Assembly (NCBI RefSeq): GCF_000685015.1
Contig: NZ_BAYA01000014.1
Location: 1-64,000, forward strand
DNA length: 64,000 nucleotides
Direction of reading: 5' to 3'
Source of the DNA: Paraburkholderia bannensis NBRC 103871
Lineage (GTDB): Bacteria > Pseudomonadota > Gammaproteobacteria > Burkholderiales > Burkholderiaceae
Of the stretch, positions 35,455 through 42,399 are shown piece after piece (position 1 is the first letter of the stretch; each line of letters begins with the position of its first letter). Both the position numbers and the translations under genes were made by a program. The notes under the pieces were generated by a model. That model saw only the letters and a program-made list of their open reading frames with translations, did not search any database and was not told the origin of the DNA.

Positions 35455-36849
35455 TTACTGGCCCGAAGTCTCAGAGGCGTGGCGGCGATGGTGGTGCGCG
35501 CCTGACGCGCCCGAAGCGGCGCCGGCCCAGGAAGCGCCCGATGCCCCTGATGCACCTCTCGCGCCCGAAGCGTGCTTCGGATGGGCGGCGGGAATCGTGA
35601 TCTTCGCGCCTTCGCGCAGGCGGTCGGAGCCGTCGATCACCACGCGCTCGCCCACGGCGAGCCCCGAGGCGATGCTGGTGCGCTCCGCGTCGACCGGGCC
35701 GACCTTCACGACGCGCACCGTCACGGTGTTGTCGGGCTTGACCACATACACATACTGGCCCTGCGAGCCGTTGAGCACGGCCGAGGTCGGCACGATCACG
35801 GCGTTGTGGATCGTATCGACGAGCAGGCGCGCATTGACGAACTGGTTCGGGAACAGCGACTCGTCGCTATTGGCGAAGCTCGCGCGCAGCTTGACGGTGC
35901 CCGTGGTGGTGTCGATCTGGTTGTCGATGGTCTGCACGAAGCCGTTTTGCAGCAGCGTCGTGTTGCTGCGGTCATAGGCGGCCACGGACATCTTCGTGCC
36001 CGCGTGCAGCTGCTTCATGATCGACGGCAGATTGTCTTCCGAGGTCGTGAAGATCACGCTGATCGGCTGCAACTGGGTGAGCACGACGAGACCGTTGGTG
36101 TCGCCGGACGTCACATAGTTGCCCGGATCGACCTGGCGCAGGCCGACGCGGCCCGACACCGGCGCGGTGATGCGCGCGTAGGTGAGGTCGAGCTTGTAGG
36201 TGTCGATGTTGGCCTGATCGGACTTGACGGTGCCTTCGTATTGCTTGACGAGCGAGGCCTGCGTGTCGACCTGCTGGCTCGCGATCGAGTCCTGCGCGAG
36301 CAGCGTCTGATAGCGCTTGAGGTCGAGGCGGGCGGTGGCGAGCAGCGCCTGGTCGCGCGCGAGCTGGCCTTCGGCGTTGGAGAGCGAAATCTGGTACGGG
36401 CGCGGATCGATCTGGGCGAGCACGTCGCCCTTGTTGACCATCTGGCCTTCCTGGAAGTTGACGCTTTGCAGCGTGCCCGATAGTTGCGTGCGCACCGTGA
36501 CGTCGGCCAGCGGCGTGACCGTGCCGAGCGCGGTGATGACGATGGGCATGTCGCCGGCCTGGGCCGTCGCCACGCTTACCGGCTGCGGCATGCTGGCGAA
36601 CGCGCCGCCGGCGCCGCCGCGCCCCATGTGACGGCCGCCGCCGCCGCTGGCGGCATTGGGTGCGCCCGCACCGCCGTTCGGGTTGCGGTTCCAGGGCTGC
36701 CAGCGCCACAGCACGATGGCCGCGACGATCAACACGACCGCGATCGCAATCAGCTTGCCGCGGCTCTTGCGCGGTGCCGCAGTGCCCGTGGCGGGCGAGG
36801 GCGGCGTATCTCGACGAGGTGAATCCGGGCGCTTTTCTTGTTGATCCAT
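35455..36849 (-). CDS. mdtA: RND periplasmic adaptor MdtA (membrane fusion protein)
   Basis: 464-residue membrane fusion protein anchored by one N-terminal helix (residues ~31-48, LIAIAVVLIVAAIVLW). It then shows the lipoyl half motifs (GTVTPLADVTVRTQLSG and ITAPVSGRVGLRQVDPG) flanking an alpha-hairpin (residues ~165-225), and a beta-barrel domain. Both tails are low-complexity: Gly/Asn-rich at ~55-85 and a Gly-Ala-Ser repeat with His-rich patch at ~425-458. It bridges MdtB/MdtC to an outer-membrane channel encoded elsewhere. It is the first gene of the operon, preceded by 450 bp without another gene. Confidence 0.9.
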   Translation of the reverse strand: MDQQEKRPDSPRRDTPPSPATGTAAPRKSRGKLIAIAVVLIVAAIVLWRWQPWNRNPNGGAGAPNAASGGGGRHMGRGGAGGAFASMPQPVSVATAQAGDMPIVITALGTVTPLADVTVRTQLSGTLQSVNFQEGQMVNKGDVLAQIDPRPYQISLSNAEGQLARDQALLATARLDLKRYQTLLAQDSIASQQVDTQASLVKQYEGTVKSDQANIDTYKLDLTYARITAPVSGRVGLRQVDPGNYVTSGDTNGLVVLTQLQPISVIFTTSEDNLPSIMKQLHAGTKMSVAAYDRSNTTLLQNGFVQTIDNQIDTTTGTVKLRASFANSDESLFPNQFVNARLLVDTIHNAVIVPTSAVLNGSQGQYVYVVKPDNTVTVRVVKVGPVDAERTSIASGLAVGERVVIDGSDRLREGAKITIPAAHPKHASGARGASGASGASWAGAASGASGAHHHRRHASETSGQ

Positions 36850-37299
36850 CGGTCAGGTCGGTTGCGTGTAACGGGGTAACGGCGACGTGCGTAGCGACGA
36901 CGTGCGTGCCGGTTGTGCGGTTTGGCGCGTGCGGGCACGAGGCAAAGGCTGCGGCTGCGGCCAGGTTTGCCGATGCTACGCGAGTTGCGCGCAAGCTTGA
37001 TGTCAGGTGGCGGCTGGCTGGCCCGCGAGGGCGGCTGGCGGAGGACGAAGGACGATGTGCGGGCGCCGCCACGCAAGCGTGCGCGCTTGCGACGGCGTAC
37101 TAATGACTGACCGACGCCTTACCGGCGGCTCACGCCACCCGAAAAGCATGATGCTACGTTGCGCCCTTTGTTACCGTCCAGTGCCGTATCTTTCGAGGCG
37201 TTACGGAGGTTACAGGACGTATCGGCCGTGTGTAAGGATTTGGGCGTTCGGGTGTCGGTCTTTATTGATCAGAGCCTCGTGGAAGTGCCCGCGTGAATG
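36850..37299. other. Non-coding interval upstream of mdtABC
   Basis: No convincing gene. It should contain the mdtABC promoter. A perfect hairpin GCAAGCG-TGCG-CGCTTGC (37073-37090) is visible, and GTTAC words recur near 37200 (GTTACGGAGGTTAC), possible regulator sites. A second inverted repeat, CCCGCGT with ACGCGGG (37288-37308), overlaps the iclR stop and may form its 3' hairpin, although no T tract follows. Confidence 0.4.
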
Positions 37300-38154
37300 C
37301 TACGCGGGCCGCACGGGCGCGGGCAGGCATGCCGTGCCGCCGATTTCACCGGCGATGCGCTCGACGCATTCGCGCAGCAGCGGCACCGCGTGCGAGACCA
37401 GCCAGTCGCGCGGGCACTGCTGGGCAGCGCCGCCGCAATTGATGGCGTAGAGCTCGCCGTTGGGGCCGGCAAAGGCGCCCGCGATGGCGTTCAGGCCTTC
37501 GTACCACTCGCCGATGGCCATGGCGTAGCCCTGCGCGGCGGTCTCGGCGAGCGCGGCGTCCAGGCGGCTGCTGACGAAGCCCCAGTCGTTGCCCGCGGCG
37601 GCCTGCAGGGCGGTGCTCAATTCGGCGCGCGAAGCCGTGTCGAGCGCCACCAGATAGGCGCGGCCCACGGCCGTGCGGCTCATGTCGATGCGCGAGCCGA
37701 CTTCGAGACGCGAAACGAGCACGGCGGAGCGCGGCCGGATCGCGTCGATCACCACCATGTCCAGCCGGTCGCGCACGGCGAGGTGCACCGACAGCGCGGT
37801 GCGCTCGGCCAGACGCGTGAGGAAGGGGCGCGCGCGTTCGCGCAGGTCGGCGTTGCGCAGGAAGCCGCTCGACAGTTCCAGCACCGACGACGTCAGCACG
37901 AAGCGTTCGCTATCGGGCAAACGGGCCAGGAAACCGGTGGAGACGAGCGTGCCCGTCAAGCGCGAAAGCGTCGCTTTGGGAATGCCGGTAAGCTCCGTCA
38001 GTTCGCGATTGCCGAGCGGTGCTTCGGCGGCGGCGATGGCGCGCAGGACGGCCAGGCCGCGCGCGAGCGCGGTGACTTCCGCGGTGACTTCGTCGGCGCT
38101 GCCGTCTTTGGCGTCCCGCGCCGCTTCGCCGCGGGAGGGGGAGTTGGAGGTCAT
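37300..38154 (-). CDS. IclR-family transcriptional regulator
   Basis: 284-residue regulator. An N-terminal winged helix-turn-helix covers residues ~27-90 (ARGLAVLRAIAAAEAPLGN, TGIPKATLSRLTGTLVSTG), followed by the IclR effector domain (residues ~105-275, with RLEVGSRIDMSRTAVGRAYL and the GYAMAIGEWYEGLNAIA block). IclR proteins usually sit beside the catabolic genes they control, but here the upstream ~730 bp is non-coding. Its target may be elsewhere or lost. The ATG at 38154 is used; a TTG two codons earlier is also open. Confidence 0.88.
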   Translation of the reverse strand: MTSNSPSRGEAARDAKDGSADEVTAEVTALARGLAVLRAIAAAEAPLGNRELTELTGIPKATLSRLTGTLVSTGFLARLPDSERFVLTSSVLELSSGFLRNADLRERARPFLTRLAERTALSVHLAVRDRLDMVVIDAIRPRSAVLVSRLEVGSRIDMSRTAVGRAYLVALDTASRAELSTALQAAAGNDWGFVSSRLDAALAETAAQGYAMAIGEWYEGLNAIAGAFAGPNGELYAINCGGAAQQCPRDWLVSHAVPLLRECVERIAGEIGGTACLPAPVRPA

Positions 38155-38230
38155 CGGCAAAGCTCTCAGGTGTGGTTGTTGGTTTGTCGTGTTGTTGTGT
38201 GTGTTTTCTGGAACACTATTTCAACTTTTA

Positions 38231-38245
38231 TTGCATCGTGTGCAA
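38231..38245. promoter_or_regulatory. Inverted repeat upstream of the iclR-type gene
   Basis: TTGCA-TCGTG-TGCAA, a perfect 5-bp inverted repeat with 5-bp spacer, lies 77 bp upstream of the IclR start in AT-rich sequence. The size fits an IclR-type operator, so autoregulation is possible. Confidence 0.35.
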
Positions 38246-38249
38246 ATTC

Positions 38250-38343
38250 GATACGCATGGCAGAAGGGGCGAAATCCCGGCGCAAAGCCCATCTGTCGGA
38301 CGAAAGCCACGTGGAGCGGGGAAACGCGGGCCATATCGGTATC
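38250..38343. ncRNA. Candidate structured RNA element (leader or small RNA)
   Basis: A 94-nt segment is closed by two long-range helices: GATAC (38250-38254) with GTATC (38339-38343), and ATGGC (38257-38261) with GCCAT (38330-38334). Inside are GGGG-CGAAA-TCCC (38266-38278) and GGC-GCAAA-GCC (38279-38289). The GGC..GAAA..CGCAAAGCC layout recalls the first arm of the c-di-GMP-I (GEMM) aptamer, but the second arm does not match the consensus, so that identity is not claimed. Either strand could be transcribed; on the minus strand it would lie in the IclR leader. Confidence 0.3.
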
Positions 38344-38347
38344 TAAA

Positions 38348-38367
38348 AAACATAATCCGTTATGTTT
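38348..38367. promoter_or_regulatory. Perfect 8-bp palindrome, operator-like
   Basis: AAACATAA (38348-38355) and TTATGTTT (38360-38367) are separated by TCCG. It stands in AT-rich non-coding DNA about 30 bp before a possible promoter, as expected for a repressor site. Confidence 0.4.
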
Positions 38368-38397
38368 GATAGTTCGCGTAATCTGGCGAGATTTTGC

Positions 38398-38426
38398 TTG
38401 ACTTAGTCAGCATATGGGTAAAAAAT
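38398..38426 (+). promoter_or_regulatory. Possible sigma-70 promoter
   Basis: TTGACT (38398-38403), a 17-bp spacer, then AAAAAT (38421-38426). This is five of six matches at -35 and four of six at -10. Transcription would begin near 38433 and could end at the terminator at 38590-38615. Confidence 0.35.
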
Positions 38427-38589
38427 GGAATCTAATTTCGACAGGATCTGAAATCCTGACTACACGCAAGAAAACAGGCTTTTTTGCACCAATATTGCGC
38501 GTAGTTTCGGTTTCGGCGGTCATGGCGCAGTCGTATGGAAAGGGTTTGAATTGTTTCGATGACGTTTTAAAGCATCGGCCTGAACCCGG

Positions 38590-38615
38590 AACCTCGCGAA
38601 CCTTGCGGGGTTTTT
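38590..38615 (+). terminator. Rho-independent terminator with no upstream gene
   Basis: An 8-bp stem (AACCTCGC with GCGGGGTT, one G-T pair) with a 7-nt loop runs into a T tract. No credible protein gene on the plus strand precedes it; together with the promoter near 38400 it would define a small RNA of about 180 nt. Confidence 0.65.
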
Positions 38616-38627
38616 AAGTGTCTCGGG

Positions 38628-38644
38628 TTATGCATAACGCATAA
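38628..38644. promoter_or_regulatory. LysR-type or other operator palindrome
   Basis: TTATGC-ATAAC-GCATAA is a perfect 6-bp inverted repeat with 5-bp spacer, and it contains the palindrome TTATGCATAA. It matches the T-N11-A form bound by LysR-type proteins and lies about 250 bp before a LysR gene, at the likely 5' side of a candidate small RNA. Confidence 0.4.
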
Positions 38645-38649
38645 ATCAC

Positions 38650-38776
38650 GATTCCCCTCCACGATTGGCTGCCGGCCCCATCCAGTGGTCGATTACCGGC
38701 TCTCAGGTTCTAGCACGGCCCTCGGAATGGCTAGAACTTTTCAAAGCGTCACGTTCACACGTGGCGCTTTTTTTTC
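38650..38776 (+). ncRNA. Candidate small RNA with three hairpins and intrinsic terminator
   Basis: Three stem-loops follow one another. H1 pairs GCCGG (38671-38675) with CCGGC (38696-38700). H2 pairs GTTCTAGC (38707-38714) with GCTAGAAC (38730-38737), perfect over 8 bp and extendable to 10. H3 (38743-38770) has a 12-bp stem with one wobble and a TCAC loop, followed by eight T residues. No open frame of protein character covers the segment and no gene lies just upstream on this strand. This is the classical shape of a trans-acting bacterial small RNA. The 5' end is not defined. Confidence 0.55.
38743..38775 (+). terminator. Strong intrinsic terminator ending the candidate small RNA
   Basis: AAAGCGTCACGT (38743-38754) pairs with ACGTGGCGCTTT (38759-38770) around a 4-nt loop, then a run of T. 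It is among the strongest terminators in the window, and its only upstream sequence is non-coding. Confidence 0.88.
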
Positions 38777-38886
38777 GCTGTGCGCCAGCGCACATCGTCC
38801 CTCAATTGCGCTGATCACTCTCACTTCATGGCCATGCCCGGCGCACGTGAAGGGGCGCTCACGTACTATCGCCACGCACCCGTTCG

Positions 38887-39816
38887 ATGGAGCGGCACAT
38901 GTTATCCGAAGATGAACTGGCCTTGCTTGAAGCAATCCGCGAGAGCGGCAGTCTGTCGCGTGCCGCCGCGCGCCTGAACAAGGCGCCTTCGACCGTCTCG
39001 CATGCGGCGCGGCAGCTTGAGGCCCGTTTCGACGCGCTGCTGTTCGACCGGCGCAGCTATCGCCTGCAACTCACGCCCGCGGGCCAGTTGCTCGCCGACG
39101 AGGCGGCGCGGCTGATGCAGGACGTCGCGCGCATGACGCAGCGCGTTCGCCAGGTGGCGAACGGCTGGGAAGACCGTCTTTGGATCGTCACGGACGAAAT
39201 CCTCGAATTCGAACTGCTGATGCCGGTCGTGCGCGACTTCGACGCGCTCGACTCGGGCGTGAGGCTGCGCTTTACCCACGAGGTGCTGGCGGGCACCTGG
39301 GAAGCATTGCGCGACGGTCGCGCCGACCTGATCGTCGGTGCGACCAACGAGCCGCCCGCGATCGCCGGCCTGCACTGGTTCGAGCTGGGCGTGATGGAGT
39401 GGGTGTTCGCGGTGGGGGCGCGCCATCCGCTGGCCGCTGTGGCCGAGCCGCTCACGCGCGAGCGCATCCTGGCCGAGCGCAGCGTGGCGGTGGCCGATTC
39501 GTCGCGCCATACGCCCGGGCGCGCGTACGGGCTGCTGGGCGGCCAGGACGTGCTGGCGGTGCCGACGATGCGCGCCAAGATTCTCGCGCAGCGCGATGGG
39601 CTGGGCGTCGGCTGGGTGCCGCGCGAGCGTGCCGCGAAGCTGCTCGCCAGCGGGGAGCTTGTCGAGAAAGACACCGCAAGCCCGCGCGAGCCGAACGTGC
39701 TCTACGTGGCGTGGCGCGCCGGGCGACCCGGCCGCGCGCTGCAATGGTGGATCGACCAGTTGCGTCAGCCGCGTCTGGCGGCTCGGCTGGTAAAGGGGAT
39801 TGAAGTCAGCGCCTGA
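38887..39816 (+). CDS. LysR-family transcriptional regulator
   Basis: 309-residue regulator with an N-terminal LysR helix-turn-helix (LALLEAIRESGSLSRAAARL, KAPSTVSHAARQLE) and a substrate-binding domain (residues ~90-300, with DGRADLIVGATNEPP and GLGVGWVPRERAA). An ATG at 38899 is equally plausible because GGAG lies 7 nt before it. The next gene on the same strand is a short-chain dehydrogenase 133 bp downstream, which may be a target. Effector unknown. Confidence 0.87.
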   Translation: MERHMLSEDELALLEAIRESGSLSRAAARLNKAPSTVSHAARQLEARFDALLFDRRSYRLQLTPAGQLLADEAARLMQDVARMTQRVRQVANGWEDRLWIVTDEILEFELLMPVVRDFDALDSGVRLRFTHEVLAGTWEALRDGRADLIVGATNEPPAIAGLHWFELGVMEWVFAVGARHPLAAVAEPLTRERILAERSVAVADSSRHTPGRAYGLLGGQDVLAVPTMRAKILAQRDGLGVGWVPRERAAKLLASGELVEKDTASPREPNVLYVAWRAGRPGRALQWWIDQLRQPRLAARLVKGIEVSA

Positions 39817-39949
39817 CGTGCGAAGTCGGCAAGATGTTCGAAGATTTCGTATATGTCCGTCGTGGAGGTTGTACGGCAACACAGTTGAGTCTCGGCACTA
39901 TGACGTTACGGTCCAGCACGGGCCACCCTTCCCAAACCGGAGAAACGCC

Positions 39950-40687
39950 ATGAAACGCTTTGCCAATAAAACTGTCCTCGTCACCGGCGGCACCAGCGGT
40001 ATCGGTCTTGCCACCGCACAAGCCTATGCAGCCGAAGGCGCACGTGTCGTCGTGACCGGCCGCGACGAAGCCGCGCTTGACGCCGCCCGCAAGATCCTCG
40101 GCGCCGATGCGCTGGCGTACCGCAACGACGCCGCGTCGCCCGCCGCCTCGCGCGAACTGGCCGCTGCGCTGAAAGAAGAGGGCGTGAGCCTGGACGCCGT
40201 GTTCATCAACGCCGGTGTCGCGAAGTTCGCGCCGTTCGACCAGGTCGACGAAGCGCTCTGGGATCAAAGCTTCGACATCAACGTGAAGGGCGCGTACTTC
40301 CAGATCCAGGCGCTGCTGCCGCTCCTGAACAAGGGCGCTTCGATTGTCCTCAACGGTTCGATCAACGCGCATATCGGCATGCCGATGTCGTCGGTCTATG
40401 CGGCGAGCAAGGCAGCGCTGGTGTCGTTCGCGAAGACGCTGTCGGCGGAACTGCTGCCGCGCGGCGTGCGCGTGAATGTCGTCAGCCCCGGCCCCGTGAC
40501 CACGCCGCTGCACGGCAAGATCGGTATGGACGACGCCACCAAGGAAGCGCTCGCTGCCCAGATCCCGCTCGGACGCTTCGGCACGGCGGCGGAGCTGGCC
40601 TCGACGGTGCTGCACCTGAGCGCGGCGGAATCAGCGTTCATCGTCGGCACCGAGATCATCGTCGATGGTGGCATGAGCCAGCTTTGA
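39950..40687 (+). CDS. Short-chain dehydrogenase/reductase (SDR)
   Basis: 245-residue classical SDR with a Rossmann fold. The cofactor motif TGGTSGIG is at residues 13-20, NAG near 87-90, the catalytic Ser in LNGSINAHIGMP near 139, and the YxxxK motif in SSVYAASKAALV near 152-156. The C-terminal DGGMSQL is typical. VVTGRDE after the second strand has an Arg at the specificity position, hinting at NADP(H). The substrate is unknown. A CCGGAG ribosome site precedes the ATG. It lies downstream of a LysR gene and faces a bidirectional terminator. Confidence 0.9.
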   Translation: MKRFANKTVLVTGGTSGIGLATAQAYAAEGARVVVTGRDEAALDAARKILGADALAYRNDAASPAASRELAAALKEEGVSLDAVFINAGVAKFAPFDQVDEALWDQSFDINVKGAYFQIQALLPLLNKGASIVLNGSINAHIGMPMSSVYAASKAALVSFAKTLSAELLPRGVRVNVVSPGPVTTPLHGKIGMDDATKEALAAQIPLGRFGTAAELASTVLHLSAAESAFIVGTEIIVDGGMSQL

Positions 40688-40691
40688 GCGT

Positions 40692-40728
40692 AAAAAAAGC
40701 GCGGGCGGTGAAGACCGCTCGCGCTTTT
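40692..40728. terminator. Bidirectional terminator between SDR and amt genes
   Basis: AGCGCGGGCGGT (40698-40709) pairs with ACCGCTCGCGCT (40714-40725) around GAAG. The hairpin is flanked by an A run on the left and TTTT on the right, so it can end both convergent genes. Confidence 0.88.
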
Positions 40729-40757
40729 ACGTCAGGGCGTCGCTGAACGCGATGCAA

Positions 40758-41975
40758 TCAGGAGACGGTCTCGCGCTCCGGCGTCGCGCTGATCTTGTGG
40801 ATCGAGAGATCCGCGCCGTTGTATTCGTCTTCCTGGTCGATGCGCAGGCCCACGGTCGCGCGCAGCACGCCATAGACCACGAAGCCGCCGACCGACGCCA
40901 TCACAATGCCGGCCAGCGTGCCGACGATCTGCGCGCCCAGCGACACGCCGCCGATGCCGCCCAGCCAGCGCGCGCCGAAGATCCCCGCCGCAATGCCGCC
41001 CCACGCGCCGCACAGACCATGCAGCGGCCACACGCCGAGCACGTCGTCGATACGCCAGCGGTTCTGCACGCAGGTGAACATATAGACGAACAGCACGCCC
41101 GCGACCGCGCCCGTCGCCAGCGCGCCGAGCGGATGCATGATGTCCGAGCCCGCGCAGACGGCCACGAGACCCGCGAGCGGCCCGTTGTAGGTGAAGCCCG
41201 GATCGTTGCGGCCCGCGGCCCACGCCGCGAGCGTGCCGCCCACCATCGCCATCAGCGAGTTCACGGCGACGAGGCCGCTGATCTTGTCGATGGTCTGCGC
41301 GCTCATCACGTTGAAGCCGAACCAGCCCACCGCGAGCACCCATGCGCCGAGCGCGAGAAACGGAATGCTTGAAGGCGGATGCGCCGCGATACGACCATCG
41401 CGCGAATAGCGGCCATGACGCGCACCGAGCAGCAGCACGGCCGGCAGCGCGACCCAGCCGCCGAACGCGTGCACGACGACAGAACCCGCGAAGTCGTGGA
41501 AGGGCACGCCGAACACATGCGTGATCGCGTCCTCGAAGCCGAGGCGGTTGTTCCAGACCATGCCCTCGAAGAACGGATAGATGAAGCCCGTGATGACGAA
41601 GGTCGCGAACAGTTGCGGATTGAACTTCGAGCGCTCGGCGATGCCGCCCGAGACGATCGCCGGAATCGCCGCCGCGAAGGTCAGCAGGAAGAAGAAGCGC
41701 ACCAGCTGATAGCCGTTGTGCTCGGCCAGCAGCGTGGCCGGCGAGAAGAACTGCACGCCGTAGGCGATTGTGTAGCCGATGAAAAAATAGGCGATGGTCG
41801 AGACGGAAAAATCCACGAGGATCTTCACGAGCGCGTTGACCTGATTCTTCTTGCGCACGGTGCCGAGTTCGAGAAACGCGAAGCCTGCATGCATCGCGAG
41901 CACCATGGCGGCGCCCAGCAGCAGAAATAGCGTGTCGGTACCGCTTTTGAGATTGTCCATCCTTGCGTCCTGCAT
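40758..41975 (-). CDS. amt: Ammonium transporter (Amt/MEP/Rh family)
   Basis: 405-residue channel protein with about eleven membrane helices. Hallmarks are the early AMVLAMHAGFAFLELG block, WNNRLGFEDAITHVFG, DFAGSVVVHAFGG with the first pore His, and GVWPLHGLCGAWGG with the second pore His. There is no long signal peptide. It stands alone, with no glnK next to it, but has its own sigma-54-type promoter at 41999-42014, so nitrogen control through NtrC is expected. The ATG at 41975 is used; an ATG at 41960 with CAGGA upstream is also good. Confidence 0.93.
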   Translation of the reverse strand: MQDARMDNLKSGTDTLFLLLGAAMVLAMHAGFAFLELGTVRKKNQVNALVKILVDFSVSTIAYFFIGYTIAYGVQFFSPATLLAEHNGYQLVRFFFLLTFAAAIPAIVSGGIAERSKFNPQLFATFVITGFIYPFFEGMVWNNRLGFEDAITHVFGVPFHDFAGSVVVHAFGGWVALPAVLLLGARHGRYSRDGRIAAHPPSSIPFLALGAWVLAVGWFGFNVMSAQTIDKISGLVAVNSLMAMVGGTLAAWAAGRNDPGFTYNGPLAGLVAVCAGSDIMHPLGALATGAVAGVLFVYMFTCVQNRWRIDDVLGVWPLHGLCGAWGGIAAGIFGARWLGGIGGVSLGAQIVGTLAGIVMASVGGFVVYGVLRATVGLRIDQEDEYNGADLSIHKISATPERETVS

Positions 41976-41998
41976 TTGCCCTAAAGGAGCGCGTTAAG

Positions 41999-42014
41999 AG
42001 CAAGTTATGGGCCA
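41999..42014 (-). promoter_or_regulatory. Sigma-54 promoter of amt
   Basis: On the minus strand the sequence reads TGGCCC-ATAAC-TTGCT. The essential GG and GC are 10 bp apart and ten of eleven defined consensus positions match TGGCAC-N5-TTGC(A/T). Transcription would start near 41988, giving a short leader before the ATG at 41975. Confidence 0.72.
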
Positions 42015-42399
42015 GGTGTGCGCCAGGATGGTGCCGACAGGATCCGTGTTGCGCCCGAGCCAGGCATTCTGGCAGTGCGCGTGTGCACCGCAGAGGGACT
42101 CGAACGGTGTCTCGTGCGCTGACATCGCGCGTGATGGTCATGTTGGTGCGCGGCTTTTGCGGTGCGGCCAGGCACACTTTCAGTGCGTGCGTGCAACGTT
42201 GGTGAGCGGACGTTCCAGAGTGGGGCGTATTATTCGTTTTTCCTTTCTGAATCAGTGGCTTGTCGGCTATTCGAAATAATAGGATAGCGCGCTGGACGGC
42301 GGGTTCTGCTCCGGCAGTTAGCCCGCACGCGGGGCGCAAACGCCGACATAATGGCGAATCGACATTTTCCGCCGTCCTCACGCTCCGAACCGCCACTCA
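42015..42399. other. Regulatory gap between amt and the histidine kinase gene
   Basis: No gene is supported in this stretch between two divergent genes. GGTGCA/TGCACC half-site words occur near 42087 and a TTGGTG near 42198, which could belong to NtrC sites for the sigma-54 promoter, but no full palindrome was found. The part near 42235-42290 is AT-richer and probably holds the kinase promoter. Confidence 0.4.

Noticed and set aside
31736..35977. A 1413-codon plus-strand open frame opposite mdtB and mdtC
   Set aside because: It is the antisense shadow of two strongly conserved RND genes; its product is Arg/His/Asp-rich with no domain, as expected for GC-rich reverse frames.
38250..38343. Identity as a true c-di-GMP-I (GEMM) riboswitch
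   Set aside because: Only the first arm resembles the consensus; the second arm and tetraloop receptor do not match, and no downstream gene is in frame. It is kept as an unclassified structured element.
38414..38617. A 67-codon plus-strand frame starting MGKKWNLIS
   Set aside because: Its start lies upstream of the likely transcription start, its end overlaps the terminator hairpin, and no ribosome site is present; an RNA gene fits better.
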